Origin: Siphonodentalium dalli
Taxonomy: Eukaryota > Mollusca > Scaphopoda > Gadilida > Siphonodentaliidae
Direction: 5' to 3'
DNA length: 64,000 bases
NCBI GenBank assembly: GCA_032622095.1
Contig: CP136069.1
Coordinates: 161,683,043 to 161,747,042 of the forward strand
Below are positions 35,503 to 47,504 of the stretch, one piece after another (within the stretch, counting starts at the first letter, position 1; each line of letters opens with the position of its first letter). Under the pieces are notes generated by a model. It had not been told where the DNA came from. It saw only the letters and a list, made by a program, of their open reading frames with translations, and searched no databases. The translations under genes were made by a program, and so were the position numbers.

Positions 35503-38403
35503 TCTTTTTTTTCTTCTTTTTTTTTGTATTCAGATCTCAATATACATGTATAACATCTCAAGTACATGAAACAAAAAATTATATAATCAGTGATGTGTTA
35601 ATTTGTTTATATAGTCCAGGGTGAGTTATATCTCTCTTTGTTAAATGGTGGGGGTAGAATCTTAAAAATGCTAATTTATGTCTGGGTATGTCTCATTTGG
35701 AGGGGACATATTTGGGATTCAGTAAATTCAGTAAATTTGGTCAGAAACATATCACAGTGTATTACACTGTGATATACAAATGTATGATGCAGAATTCATT
35801 TAATATATTTGCTATATTAATTACCATTTAGGATTTAACTTTTGAGGCATAAGCGCCTTTTTATAATCTATACATATTAGAGTGTTGGTTGTTTAAGAAG
35901 GTTTTCTATCATATTCCATCTTTCACGAAAACAAATTTCTTTCTTCGAATCTGGATTGGCAGGAAAATAAGTTTCTATGGCTTTGTAATTCCGGATTCGA
36001 TCCAAGAATCCTTGGAGTGAGGGATTAATAGGCTTCATTTTACATGAATATATATATCTCTTATATAAAAGAAGACATATATCAAGTATTGCTGTATTGC
36101 AGTTGCTGTCTTTCAGAAAACCTAAGATTACAAATTCTGGTGTAAATTGTGAAGAGATATTACAAGACTCTTTTAAACGGTCTTGAAATTCAAGCAGTAT
36201 TGACTTTGAGACTGCGCATTCAAAGAAAAGGTGTAAAATAGTCTCTTTCGTATTCCCACAAAATGTACACAATTCAGTTTTTAAAAGTTTACACTTAAAT
36301 AGTTTTGAGTTGGTATACATTACATTTTGAATAATTTTATATTGAAAAGTTTGAAGACTTGTATCATCGGTTAATTGATAAGGCTTTAAGTAAATTGTTT
36401 TCCAATCTTCATCACTGAAATATTTTTCTAAGCGATCCTTCCAATATTTCTCATTAGTTTCTGATCTCATTGAATTCATACATCGGAAGAGTGGATAAAA
36501 TGTTTTACAATTTTTATTTGATTTTTGCACAGTCTCAATGTTTTCAGTTGTTATAGAGTTCATTCTCTTATTATCTCTCACATATGCTTTCCAGGATAAG
36601 GGGAGTGCGTTCAGTACTCCATGATAGATGGTAAATGGAGTTTGTAGATCATATAAATGACAGAATGTGTTATATTTCAGAAAGCCTGAATCACCCATTA
36701 GATCATTTATAAAGTATACTCCATGTTTTATCCACTTTTTATCAATAAAATGTTTTTTATTGAACTGTATATTTTTTTTCATATGTAATGGCTGGGATTG
36801 TATCTATGCAGGGGCTGTGGTGTGATTTTGGTCTAATGCAGACCAGAATTGTAAGAGGCATCTCCAGAATGGGTTAAGTTTCCTGCTAACTAAGTCTAAC
36901 CCCTCCTGTCGCAAGAACCAAATATTGTTCCCTCCAAATTGTTCAATCTCATCTACAAATATGGTCTTCCATCCAGTTGTTAATGCAGGGTCAATGACCT
37001 TTTTTAATCCATGACATTTTAGTGCTTTTTCATACGAGTCTAGATGGGGGAAATTTAACCCACCTTCTTCCTTATTGTTGATCAGAACACTGCGCTTAAT
37101 TTTGTCAGGTTTTCCAGACCAAATAAATTCAAAACAGATTTTTTGTATTCTATTCTTGATGTTCTGCGATGGTGATGGAAGTACTGTTAAGCAGTGTGTG
37201 AGAATAGGGAGTGCCAATGTTTTTATAACCGTAGTTTTACCTATAAGACTGAGTTGTCTAAAAGACCAATCATTTAGTAATTTTTCTATACTATGAACTT
37301 TGTCCACATAGTTAATTTCGACATACCTTTCCCCAAAAAGATCAAACTTTATACCCAATATTGTTACTGAGCTATTATGGTTCCATTCCTCTTGCACATC
37401 AGTATTCAGTTCCTCACCACAGCCCCGTTTCGATCCAATCCAAATAACCTGAGTTTTTTCGAAGTTTACTTTCAAACCTGAAATTTTGGTGAAATCACTT
37501 ATGAGTTTAAAGGCAGTATTAAGAGAGTGAATGTCATCCCGGAGGAAGAGGGTTAGGTCATCAGCATACTGGGTTAAGATAAATTCCGAATCGTTCAGTT
37601 TTATCCCTTTAATATCTGGGTTGTACTTGAGTGCAGCGCTGAGAATTTCAACTGCTAATATGAATAAATACGGAGATAATGGGGCACCCTGCCTCACTCC
37701 TCTAGAAATATTTATTCTGTCTGATAGATTTCCATTATTTATAACATAACTGAATATGTCTTTGTAGAATGTTTCAATCCATTTACTATATCTGGCCCGA
37801 ATTTAAAGAATTTAAGGCATTTGGCTATAAAATTCCATTCTAGGCAATCAAATGCTTTTTCAAAGTCCAGTATTGTGAGGGTTCCTGGAATATTATCACG
37901 GTCACACCTATTTAGCAAATCAAAAATGAGTCTAGTAGATTCTCCTATGTATCGCCCAGAAAGGAAACCAAGTTGTGTATCGGATATTAAATTTGGTAGA
38001 GCTTTTTTTATTCGATTTGCGATTTCTGAGGATCCTATTTTGGTATCCACATTTAATAATGAGATTGGTCTCCAATTTTTAATATAAATTCTAGGTTTAT
38101 TTTGTTTTGGGATACATGTTATTATCCCACATCTCTGTGTCACTGAGAGCATTTGTGATCTAAAACCACAGTTTAATAAATTGATCACAAATTTTCTTAA
38201 GTTTTTCCAGAAGAATTTATAGAATTCAAATGTGTATCCATCTGACCCAGGGGATTTATTATTTTTCATGTTTTTCAATGATGTATAACATTCCTGATCG
38301 GTCAGGCAGCCCTCCATAGATTCTGACTCTTCTTCTTCTAGTAATCTTTAGAATGGATTATTTTCATCCCAAAAAATGTCTTCATTTAGATTTTTATCTG
38401 GTT
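35503..38403 (-). mobile_element. 5'-truncated L1/Tx1-like LINE, copy a
   Basis: About 2.9 kb in antisense. Its 3' end is at 35503 and carries a T-rich (poly-A in sense) run, 'cttcttttttttcttctttt'. About 0.37 kb of 3' UTR separates the tail from the stop codon at 35877. The 5' truncation point abuts the next R segment ('ttttatcac' at 38401-38409). R segments flank it on both sides in direct orientation. Confidence 0.85.
35877..38317 (-). pseudogene. L1/Tx1-like ORF2, RT and C-terminal domains, copy a
   Basis: Read on the minus strand: fingers with 'KSPGSDGYTFEFYKFFW', 'NWRPISLLNVD' and the palm box 'LDFEKAFD'; a frameshift near 37790-37800; 'GVRQGAPLSPYLF' and the catalytic YADD at 37557-37568; a thumb region with 'WSGKPDKIKRSVLINNKEEG'; then an in-frame TAG near 36802-36806; and a C-terminal part ending with a CCHC-like 'CTFCGNTKETILHLFFEC', as in L1-clade proteins. 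The endonuclease and ORF1 are missing through 5' truncation. The frameshift and TAG are shared with copy b, so they pre-date the duplication. Confidence 0.85.
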
Positions 38404-39216
38404 TTATCACTAAAGTATCACGAAATTGGACCGTATTACCACTTGATTTTAGAGTTATCCATCTTCATCCGCAATTTTGTCCGAGACCCTCCGTTTGACC
38501 ACGTGTTTCTGGGCCACATATTATTACACATCTCGAGAAATAACAAACTTAAAAAATCGATATCTAATTACTCTGAGGTTTGATGTGTGGGTTCCTCGAC
38601 TCGAAACAAATATTTTTTATCCCAGAAGCCAAAGAAATAGTAATTTAGGAGCGTCTGATCGGATTGAGTACCTTTAAGTTTGAAACAACACACACCTGAT
38701 ACGATCAAGACGAAGAACGTTTGTCTCACTTCTGCTCCAAAAACTCGAGAAAATAAAACAGCTGATAACACAATGTAGCTTTAGTGGGTTTTTTCAGAGT
38801 ATATATAAAGTAATAGTATTTTTGATATTCATCGATATAAATAGTCCCGTCTACTATAAATTGCGCATACATGTATATATGTTGTGTATGTCTGTTCATA
38901 TGGCAAATCATTCAAACATCAAACTCTCAATAATACCGGGGGAATAATGGAACATTATATGAAGTCCAAAAGCTGTCACCCCAAGTATAACGTATAATGT
39001 AGCTTTAGTGATTTTTTTCAGGGTATGTGTAAGTCGGTATTGTAACAGTATGTTCGGTATTCATCGATCTAAATAGTCCCGTCTGCTATAAATTGCGCAT
39101 ATATATATTCATGTTATGTGTCTGTTCCTATATCAAAACATTCAAACATCAAACTCTCCATAATGTGGGGGGGGGGGGGGTAAAGGAACATAATATGAAG
39201 TGCAATGATAAAAGCT
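38404..39216. repeat. R segment copy 2
   Basis: 813 bp, nearly identical to copy 1, including the tandem ~225-bp halves and the MITE right half (to 38673). The internal G-run has 14 Gs. It lies between the two LINE copies, which is the pattern expected from unequal crossing-over between direct repeats. Confidence 0.85.
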
Positions 39217-42090
39217 TTTTGTTTTGTTTTAATAATTTTTATTCAGATCTCAATATACATGTATAACATCTCAAGTACATGAAACAAATAAATTATATAA
39301 TCAGTGATGTGTTAATTTGTTTATATAGTCCAGGGTGAGTTATATCTCTCTTTGTTAAATGGTGGGGGTAGAATCTTAAAAATGCTAATTTATGTCTGGG
39401 TATGTCTCATTTGGAGGGGACATATTTGGGATTCAGTAAATTCAGTAAATTTGGTCAGAAACATATCACAGTGTATTACACTGTGATATACAAATGTATG
39501 ATGCAGAATTCATTTAATATATTTGCTATATTAATTACCATTTAGGATTTAACTTTTGAGGCATAAGCGCCTTTTTATAATCTATACATATTAGAGTGTT
39601 GGTTGTTTAAGAAGGTTTTCTATCATATTCCATCTTTCACGAAAACAAATTTCTTTCTTCGAATCTGGATTGGCAGGAAAATAAGTTTCTATGGCTTTGT
39701 AATTCCGGATTCGATCCAAGAATCCTTGGAGTGAGGGATTAATAGGCTTCATTTTACATGAATATATATATCTCTTATATAAAAGAAGACATATATCAAG
39801 TATTGCTGTATTGCAGTTGCTGTCTTTCAGAAAACCTAAGATTACAAATTCTGGTGTAAATTGTGAAGAGATATTACAAGACTCTTTTAAACGGTCTTGA
39901 AATTCAAGCAGTATTGACTTTGAGACTGCGCATTCAAAGAAAAGGTGTAAAATAGTCTCTTTCGTATTCCCAAAAAATGTACACAATTCAGTTTCTGAAA
40001 GTTTACACTTAAATAGTTTTGAGTTGGTATACATTACATTTTGAATAATTTTATATTGAAAAGTTTGAAGACTTGTATCATCGGTTAATTGATAAGGCTT
40101 TAAGTAAATTGTTTTCCAATCTTCATCACTGAAATATTTTTCTAAGCGATCCTTCCAATATTTCTCATTAGTTTCTGATCTCATTGAATTCATACATCGG
40201 AAGAGTGGATAAAATGTTTTACAAGTTTTATTTGATTTTTGCACAGTCTCAATTTGTTCAGTTGTTATAGAGTTCATTCTCTTATTATCTCTCACATATG
40301 CTTTCCAGGATAAGGGGAGTGCGTTCAGTACTCCATGATAGATGGTAAATGGAGTTTGTAGATCATATAAATGACAGAATGTGTTATATTCCAGAAAGCC
40401 TGAATCACCCATTAGATCATTTATAAAGTAAACTCCATGTTTTATCCACTTTTTATCAATAAAAGGTTTTTTATTGATCTGTATATTTTTGTTCATATGT
40501 AATGGCTGGGATTGTATCTATGCAGGGGCTGTGGTGTGATTTCGGTATAATGCAGACCAGAATTGTAAGAGGCATCTCCAGAAGTCTAACCCCTCCTGTC
40601 GAAAGAACCAAGTATTGTTCCCTCCAAATTGTTCAATCTCATCTACAAATATGGTCTTCCATCCAGTTGTTAATGCAGGGTCAATGACTTTTTTTAATCC
40701 ATGACATTTTAGTGCTTTTTCATACGAGTCTAGATGGGGGAAATTTACCCCACCTTCTTCCTTATTGTTGATCAGAACACTGCGCTTAATTTTGTCAGGT
40801 TTTCCAGACCAAATAAATTCAAAAAAGATTTTTTGTATTCTATTCTTGATGTTCTGCGATGGTGATGGAAGTACTGTTAAGCAGTGTGTGAGAATAGGGA
40901 GTGCCAATGTTTTTATAACCGTAGTTTTACCTATAAGACTGAGTTGTCTAAAAGACCAATCATTTAGTAATTTTTCTATACTATGAACTTTGTCCACATA
41001 GTTATTTTCGACATAGCTTTCCCCAAAAAGATCAAACTTTATACCCAATATTGTTACTGAGCTATTATGGTTCCATTCCACTTGCACATCATTATTCAGT
41101 TCCTCGCCACAGCCCCGTTTCGATCCAATCCAAATAACCTGAGTTTTTTCGAAGTTTACTTTCAAACCTGAAATTTAGGTGAAATCACTTATGAGTTTAA
41201 AGGCAGTATTAAGAGAGTGAATGTCATCCCGGGGGAAGAGGGTTAGGTCATCAGCATACTGGGTTAAGATAAATTCCGAATCGTTCAGTTTTATCCCTTT
41301 AATATCTGGGTTGTACTTGATCGAGTGCAGCGCTGAGAATTTCAACTGCTAATATGAATAAATATGGAGATAATGGGGCGCCCTGCCTCACTCCTCTAGA
41401 AATATTTATTCTGTCTGATAGATTTTCATTATTTATAACATAAGTGAATATGTCTTTGTAGAATGTTTCAATCCATTTACTATATCTGGCCCGAATTTAA
41501 AGAATTTAAGGCATTTGGCTATAAAATTCCATTCTAGGCAATCAAATGCTTTTTCAAAGTCCAGTATTGTGAGGGTTCCTGGAATATTATCACGGTCACA
41601 CCTATTTAGCAAATCAAAAATGAGTCTAGTAGATTCTCCTATGTATCGCCCAGAAAGGAAACCAAGTTGTGTATCGGATATTAAATTTGGTAGAGCTTTT
41701 TTTATTCGATTTGCGATTTCTGAGGATCCTATTTTGGCATCCACATTTAATAATGAGATTGGTCTCCAATTTTTAATATAAATTCTAGGTTTATTTTGTT
41801 TTGGGATACATGTTATTATCCCACATCTCTGTGTCACTGAGAGCATTTGTGATCTAAAACCACAGTTTAATAAATTGATCAAAAATTTTCTTAAGTTTTT
41901 CCAGAAGAATTTATAGAATTCAACTGTGTATCCATCTGGGTTTTATTATTTTTCATGTTTTTCAATGATGTATAACATTCCTGATCGGTCAGGCAGCCCT
42001 CCATAGATTCTGACTCTTCTTCTTCTAGTAATCTTTAGAATGGATTATTTTCATCCCAAAAAATGTCTTCATTTAGATTTTTATCTGGTT
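39217..42090 (-). mobile_element. 5'-truncated L1/Tx1-like LINE, copy b
   Basis: A second, nearly identical copy of the LINE at 35503-38403. It has the same insertion point relative to R, the same truncation point and the same 3' end, so it arose by duplication rather than by a second retrotransposition. It has its own small deletions, for example near 40580 and 41935. Its T-run is altered to 'ttttgttttgttttaataa'. Confidence 0.85.
39591..41990 (-). pseudogene. L1/Tx1-like ORF2, copy b
   Basis: Same domain order as copy a (FEKAFD, RQGAPLSP, YADD at 41247-41258, C-terminal CCHC-like region) with the same frameshift and TAG. It has extra damage: a stop near 41176 just before 'LKVNFEKTQ', a small insertion near 41320, a deletion near 40580, and replacement of the second zinc-knuckle Cys (CTFF instead of CTFC). 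Confidence 0.85.
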
Positions 42091-42904
42091 TTATCACTAA
42101 AGTATCACGAAATTGGACCGTATTACCACTTGATTTTAGAGTTATCCATCTTCATCCGCAATTTTGTCCGAGACCCTCCGTTTGACCACGTGTTTCTGGG
42201 CCACATATTATTACACATCTCGAGAAATAACAAACTTAAAATATCGATATCTAATTACTCTGAGGTTTGATGTGTGGGTTCCTCGAAACAAATATTGTTT
42301 ATCCCAGAAGCCAAAGAAATAGTAATTTAGGAGCGTCTGATCGGATTGAGTACCTTTAAGTTTGAAACAATACAGACTGATACGATCAAGACGATCGAAG
42401 AACGTTTGTCTCACTTCTGCTCCAAAAATTCGAGAAAATAAAACAGCTGATAACACAATATAGCCTTAGTGGGTTTTTTCAGAGTATATATAAAGTAATA
42501 GTATTTTTGATATTCATCGATATAAATAGTCCCGTCTACTATAAATTGCGCATACATGTATATATGTTGTGTATGTCTGTTCATATGGCAAATCATTCAA
42601 ACACCAAACTCTCCATAATACCGGGGGAATAATGGAACATTATATGAAGTCCAAAAGCTGTCACCCCAAGTATAACGTATACTGTAGCTTTAGTGATTTT
42701 TTTCAGGGTATGTGTAAGTCGGTATTGTAACAGTATGTTCGGTATTCATCGATCTAAATAGTCCCATCTACTATAAATTGCCCATATATATATTTATGTT
42801 ATGAGTCTGTTCTTATATCAAATCATTCAAACATCAAACTCTCCATAATGTGGGGGGGGGGGGGGGGGTAAAGGAACATTATATGAAATGCAATGATAAA
42901 AGCT
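42091..42904. repeat. R segment copy 3, joined to the CBM20 gene promoter
   Basis: 814 bp, ending 'caatgataaaagct' and continuing directly into 'gtcaccccaagtctcag', the native promoter-proximal sequence. This is the only R copy in its ancestral downstream context. The G-run (42852-42868) has 17 Gs. Confidence 0.85.
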
Positions 42905-43111
42905 GTCACCCCAAGTCTCAGTCACGTAACGTGATGTACACAGGAAGCGTAGGCGCAGATTACGCTTGTCGCCTGGTTGGATGACGTCACAGACAAGCCA
43001 TAGAGATATTGATGTAGAAAACGCCGTAATGCCTACGTTTTATCAAATCGCTCGGTATTCGACTGTTTTTCGCTTCGTAATAACTGTTATTCTCTTTATC
43101 GTTCATCATAT
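42905..43111 (+). promoter_or_regulatory. Promoter region of CBM20 gene copy 1
   Basis: Conserved with 60921-61124 ahead of copy 2. It carries the perfect palindrome TCACGTAACGTGA (42922-42934) and a full CRE site TGACGTCA (42982-42989, the CREB/ATF consensus), both kept in the other copy. An inverted pair 'gcgtaggcgcagattacgc' lies between them. No clear TATA box was seen; the transcription start is unknown. Regulation through CREB/ATF-type factors is inference from the motif. Confidence 0.55.
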
Positions 43112-46100
43112 ATGTCTTTAATATATTATATTGCATTGTTAGTTATATTATACCAACTATTGTACGCAATGCCAACCATAATGTTCCAACTGGAAGTAGA
43201 AATTGGTGATGTGGGAGACGGTCCGTTTGGACTGTTGGGTTCCACTGCTGAGTTTGGAAACTGGAGCGTGCAGCATGCGCTAATGGCAATGAAAGGGTCC
43301 GACGGAAAGTGGAGGGCAGTCGCCTGCCAGAAAATTGGAACAAGCGTCCAATTCAAGTGGGCTAAATTCTCTGAATGCATTCCAAGAAAATTAGTCGCCT
43401 GGGAGTGGAAAGGGCCTGCCATCAGAGAGACTGTGTTTTCGGGTCATGAGAAGATTATTTCACAATGGGGCAAAAGTGAAGAAAGGTAAGTAATTTCAAA
43501 ATTATCTGTTGGTTATTGTTCGAATTTTACAAAATATAATAATATATAATATAAACATGCCTTTTTGTACAGTATGTACAAACGTCATTCGCACACGGTC
43601 ACAAATTGCTCGTGAAATGTTTTATAGGTGACGTAGATAAATTTGCACTGATTTTGAGAAATGATAATATTAAATTAATTAACAAGGTTTGCAATATAGT
43701 CCGGCCAGTCTTCCTACGGCGGAATAAAAATAACTTGAAGAAACTGTCGAGGGAATGTTGATAAAAACTGTGTTTGTTATAATAATTTATTTATGTATTG
43801 CTTATTTATGTATATGATACTCATCAGTATCTTGCAACTGCCCATTGAGGTGTTTTACAGTAAATGCTTGTACCTTGTATCTTGTAATATTAAAGAGAAC
43901 AATCCTTATATTTTTCTTGATGTTCTAAATAAAGAGCATTTAAGGACAACTGAAAATAACTTATATATATATAAATTTCGTGCAGTTATGCACATATTTC
44001 TCAATATAATGTGCTAAATGCTAAAATCGAAATATATTTTCAACCACCATCATGCGTACATGTATCATACCAAAAAAAAAACGTTTAGTTAACGACATAT
44101 TCTTCCATATAAATTATAATATGTGATAATGAGTACAGTTAATTGGGTTAATTTGAGATCATGCAATACATTTAAATGCTGATGTATCGTAAAAGTATAG
44201 ATGGATTTCGAAATAAATTCAACTAGACTATATATAGTGGACATGTGATCCTCATAAGAATGACCATGCATGTCACCAGTTTGCCATATTGTAATTTATA
44301 TACATAACTGTGTACTTTAAAAGACTTCACAACAAATGTACATTAAATGTTGTTTTAGAGCCGGCCCGAACTCAGAGGAATGCAAGAACAAAGACAGATA
44401 AAAAGACACAAAAGGCCAAAACAGAGGATGTGAATGTCTTTTCTAAACAGAATTGTGTGGGAGACCAAACCGAATGCGGTGAGGACGCTCGACAAATGCA
44501 CAATTCTGCGTTTGGCGATCGCACAGTTGTCGTATTACCACCACGTAAGTAATTACACTTTGCCTGCAATCTACAGGGAAGTGGCGACAGAGGGCTGAAT
44601 GGGGTATGAATAACGGATGTTTGAAGAAGAGCTTTTAAATAACACTTCCCTGAACTCCCCGAATCCCACACACCAAGGTCAATTACTTAATTTTGACCAC
44701 AGTTTTTCAATTGTGGTGTTGTAAATTATTTCATACAAATTTCCGTAACTTCGTCAAAATACGTTATATATATACATATATAAGGATTAACTGTCATGTG
44801 GACTGTTTTTATGGAGATGTAATCGTGAGGTAAGTGGTCATAACTTCGGGTTTTACATACAACTTATGACCACTTACATCACGGATACATATCCATAATA
44901 ACAGTCCACATGACAGTTAAACCTTATATTTATATACATTTAGCGAAAAAGCCACTTTTATAAATATATTTAAATCGAAAAGTGTATAGTGACAAAACCA
45001 GCCCAAAATATCACATAGCACCCTTGGCAAAAGTTAACAGGAACAATTGAAACCCGATGATTTATTAAGTCAATCCTGCGAAAATCCAAATGCGCCCAAA
45101 ACATTACGCGTTCGTCTTTCCAAACCCAAATGATGTATCGATGTTGTTATGAGCTTGCAGTTATTAGCTGTTGCGCATTCACCGAGAAATAATTGCAACT
45201 AGCCACGTGGGCGCCGACCAATCAGAATGCTGGATTTAGTGATGACAACACTTAGTATGTAAATATATAGAGTTATCACCCTTCCGATTAACTCAATATC
45301 CTAAACTCGCTGCTACTCAGTTTGGATATCAATATTGAACCCCGATTAATTAACTTTCGCTATCTAATCGTATGCCTATTAGGTTATTGTATAGATATAG
45401 AGTTCGGCTACATGCGTCTGTACAATTGACCTCACTAAATCAATTGACAATATGTTTCCGTTGTAATTGCAGCCCAACCTTACAATCCATTTGACGAAGA
45501 TAGTGACGACGAGAACATGGTCTTCGAACAAAAGAAAACTTGGGCCAATCGACCATTGACAGCTGAATATGGTGAGCTTTGATCAGTTCAAATACTTTTT
45601 GCGACCCGAGTCTCCGCTATTTTATTTTTCGTTAATCTCCTCAGACCGTTCTCATAATTGTAATCAATTATCACTTTCGCCAATCTACCGGTTTATATGA
45701 TTCACAGTCATAGCCACATACTCTACCGCCACATGTATGCAATGGATCATGGATGGTGCTCATTGTTCGTACATCGTCATCACGGACACTAGGGACACAA
45801 TCAGAGGCGTACTGGTCGATCGGGAGACCGGGAAAATTCCCGATGGGCCTGAGGCCGTGGGGGGGGGGGGGGTTGTATATGTGGTTGGGCCGCAAATGAT
45901 ACCGACGTGGACCGCCACATGTTATATTTTAATTGTCTCATACCGGGAATATATAGAACCATGGTTTATGAATATATACGATATTAGGCCAGAGCACTGA
46001 GGTGCAAGGGGGGGGGGGGGTGCAAATGGAATTATGCAAAAACATGTATTTGGTCTGATTCTGATTCAAGGGGGAGGGGGTGCAAATTGAATTATGCAAA

Positions 46101-47504
46101 AACATGTGTTTGGTCTGATTCTGATTGAAGGGGGGAGTGCAGTTGGAATTTCCCAAGGTGGACACACCCTGAACAGATGGGCCGATATTATATTCATTTC
46201 CCGGGCCGGGTTTTTGGCCCAGTCCGCCTCTGGACACAATTCTCCAAACGAATCCTATATATACGTTATTTTTTTGTTATTTTCTGTACAACATCGTCAC
46301 ATTCTTTAGTAGCTGATTTATCTAAGGGCGAGCGTTTCCATAAGGTTCATAACTTGTGCCCGATCCTCTGTGCATCATGCTCATTGTTGTATGTTCCATG
46401 TATGGTATAATGTTGTTGCATGTGGGTCACAGTACATAATTATGTCCAGTCAGTTAAAGGTACGGTTGGCCTTGGCGGTGGGTATCCTGTGAAAATATTT
46501 CCACCCATCAAAAACCACCACAAACAGAAAGAACATCAAAATGTAGACAGACTTTGTCCGTATACAAATAAGAAATATCGCATTAACAGTATGTTATTGT
46601 CATATGTTTGACCATTGTTATGTTAACAAAAGCATAAAAAGTTACTTTTCTGGTGTTTGTTTATATTATGATGGTAAACATAAAGAGCGTTCTTTGTTGG
46701 TGAATTCCTGATATGGAACTAATAAAGAGCGTTTATGCCATTTGGGTGTGATTAGCCAGTAGCATTGTGCTGTTTTCTGTAACACAATCAGGCTCTTGCT
46801 TAGTTAAAATATAGTAGGTCTTTATGATAACATGCTGTTTACGCTATGGTCATGGTATATGTGAACGAAACTGTATGCATTTTAATGTTTTTCTGTTTAC
46901 GGTGATTGGAACAAATATGAATATTTTCGACAACTAAGGCCTCACGTGCCTTTAAAGCTTATGTTAATTCCATATGCACCACACAAATAAGTACTGAACG
47001 AATAACATGTTCTCTATTACTTCACAGCACAGACAATGGGACCTCAACAGAATATCCACGTTGAGACGGCTGGAAGTGAAATTTTTATAAAAATTCCACC
47101 AACATCGAGTGGCCCAATGGAAATCCGGCTGCTCGTGGAAACACCACTGCAGACAGAATCTGCACCAAAGACTGTGTCTGCTGGCACTCAAACGGGTTAG
47201 TGTATAGACTCCACAAATAAAGGGACTCAAATCCTTCACAATGGGTACATGGCATTCGAAAAGCCAGGACCCTTATAAAAAACACACTGGTAAAGTCAGG
47301 TAAACCATGGTCAACAGGCTATACTCTAGTAATGTCAGGTTTACAGTGATATACTCTGGTAAAAGCCATATAAAAACCCCATGTAAAAATGACATACCCT
47401 TGTAATTCCAAGTAAATGCCTGTTAAAGACATAGTATGTACTTGCTCGGGTGCGTGAAACTGATCAGTTAATTTCCAGGCGCTAAGCCAACTGGAGGAAT
47501 GTAG
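43112..47504 (+). CDS. CBM20 (glycogen/starch-binding) protein gene, copy 1, frame-disrupted
   Basis: Exons by GT..AG sites: 43112-43485, 44359-44544, 45473-45571, 47028-47195 and 47479 to a TAG at 47502-47504. Residues 1-19 are hydrophobic (signal peptide or membrane anchor). Residues 25-120 form a CBM20 domain with 'LLGSTAEFGNW', Trp67, Trp83, 'AWEWKGPAIRETV' and 'GHEKIISQW', a pattern close to vertebrate STBD1, which tethers glycogen to membranes. Exon 3 carries NPFDEDSDDE, an EH-domain-ligand type motif; exon 4 has a possible Atg8-binding motif (FIKI, 47084-47095). Start chosen because the hydrophobic leader is conserved in copy 2. Oddity: exon 1 lacks 8 bp present in copy 2, so the exon 1/2 join falls out of frame and stops at 44399-44401. 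The product would be about 138 residues with an intact CBM20. All later junctions are phase 1 and mutually consistent. Confidence 0.75.
44779..44930. repeat. Hairpin in intron 2 of copy 1
   Basis: 'aggattaactgtcatgtgg' and 'gtaagtggtcataact' are followed about 40-130 bp later by their near-perfect reverse complements, forming a ~65-bp stem with a short loop. The same hairpin lies at 62799-62945 in copy 2, so it was present before the duplication. It is probably a small MITE. Confidence 0.8.
45650..46450. repeat. G-run-rich repeat cluster
   Basis: G-runs lie at about 45859-45871 and 46009-46020. Three copies of 'tgcaaatggaattatgcaaa' with 'catgt(a/g)tttggtctgattctga' follow at about 46020, 46080 and (diverged) 46135. 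The end, 'cacaccctgaa...cccgggccgggtttttgg', is related to 58755-58860. Homology with copy 2 of the CBM20 gene ends at about 45645. No coding sequence was seen. Confidence 0.6.

Noticed and set aside
39217-42090. A second independent L1 insertion
   Set aside because: The truncation point, insertion point and shared disabling mutations are identical to those of the first copy.
43126-43422. Minus-strand 98-codon frame opposite CBM20 exon 1 (and its twin at 61139-61435)
   Set aside because: It is antisense to a well-supported CBM20 exon.
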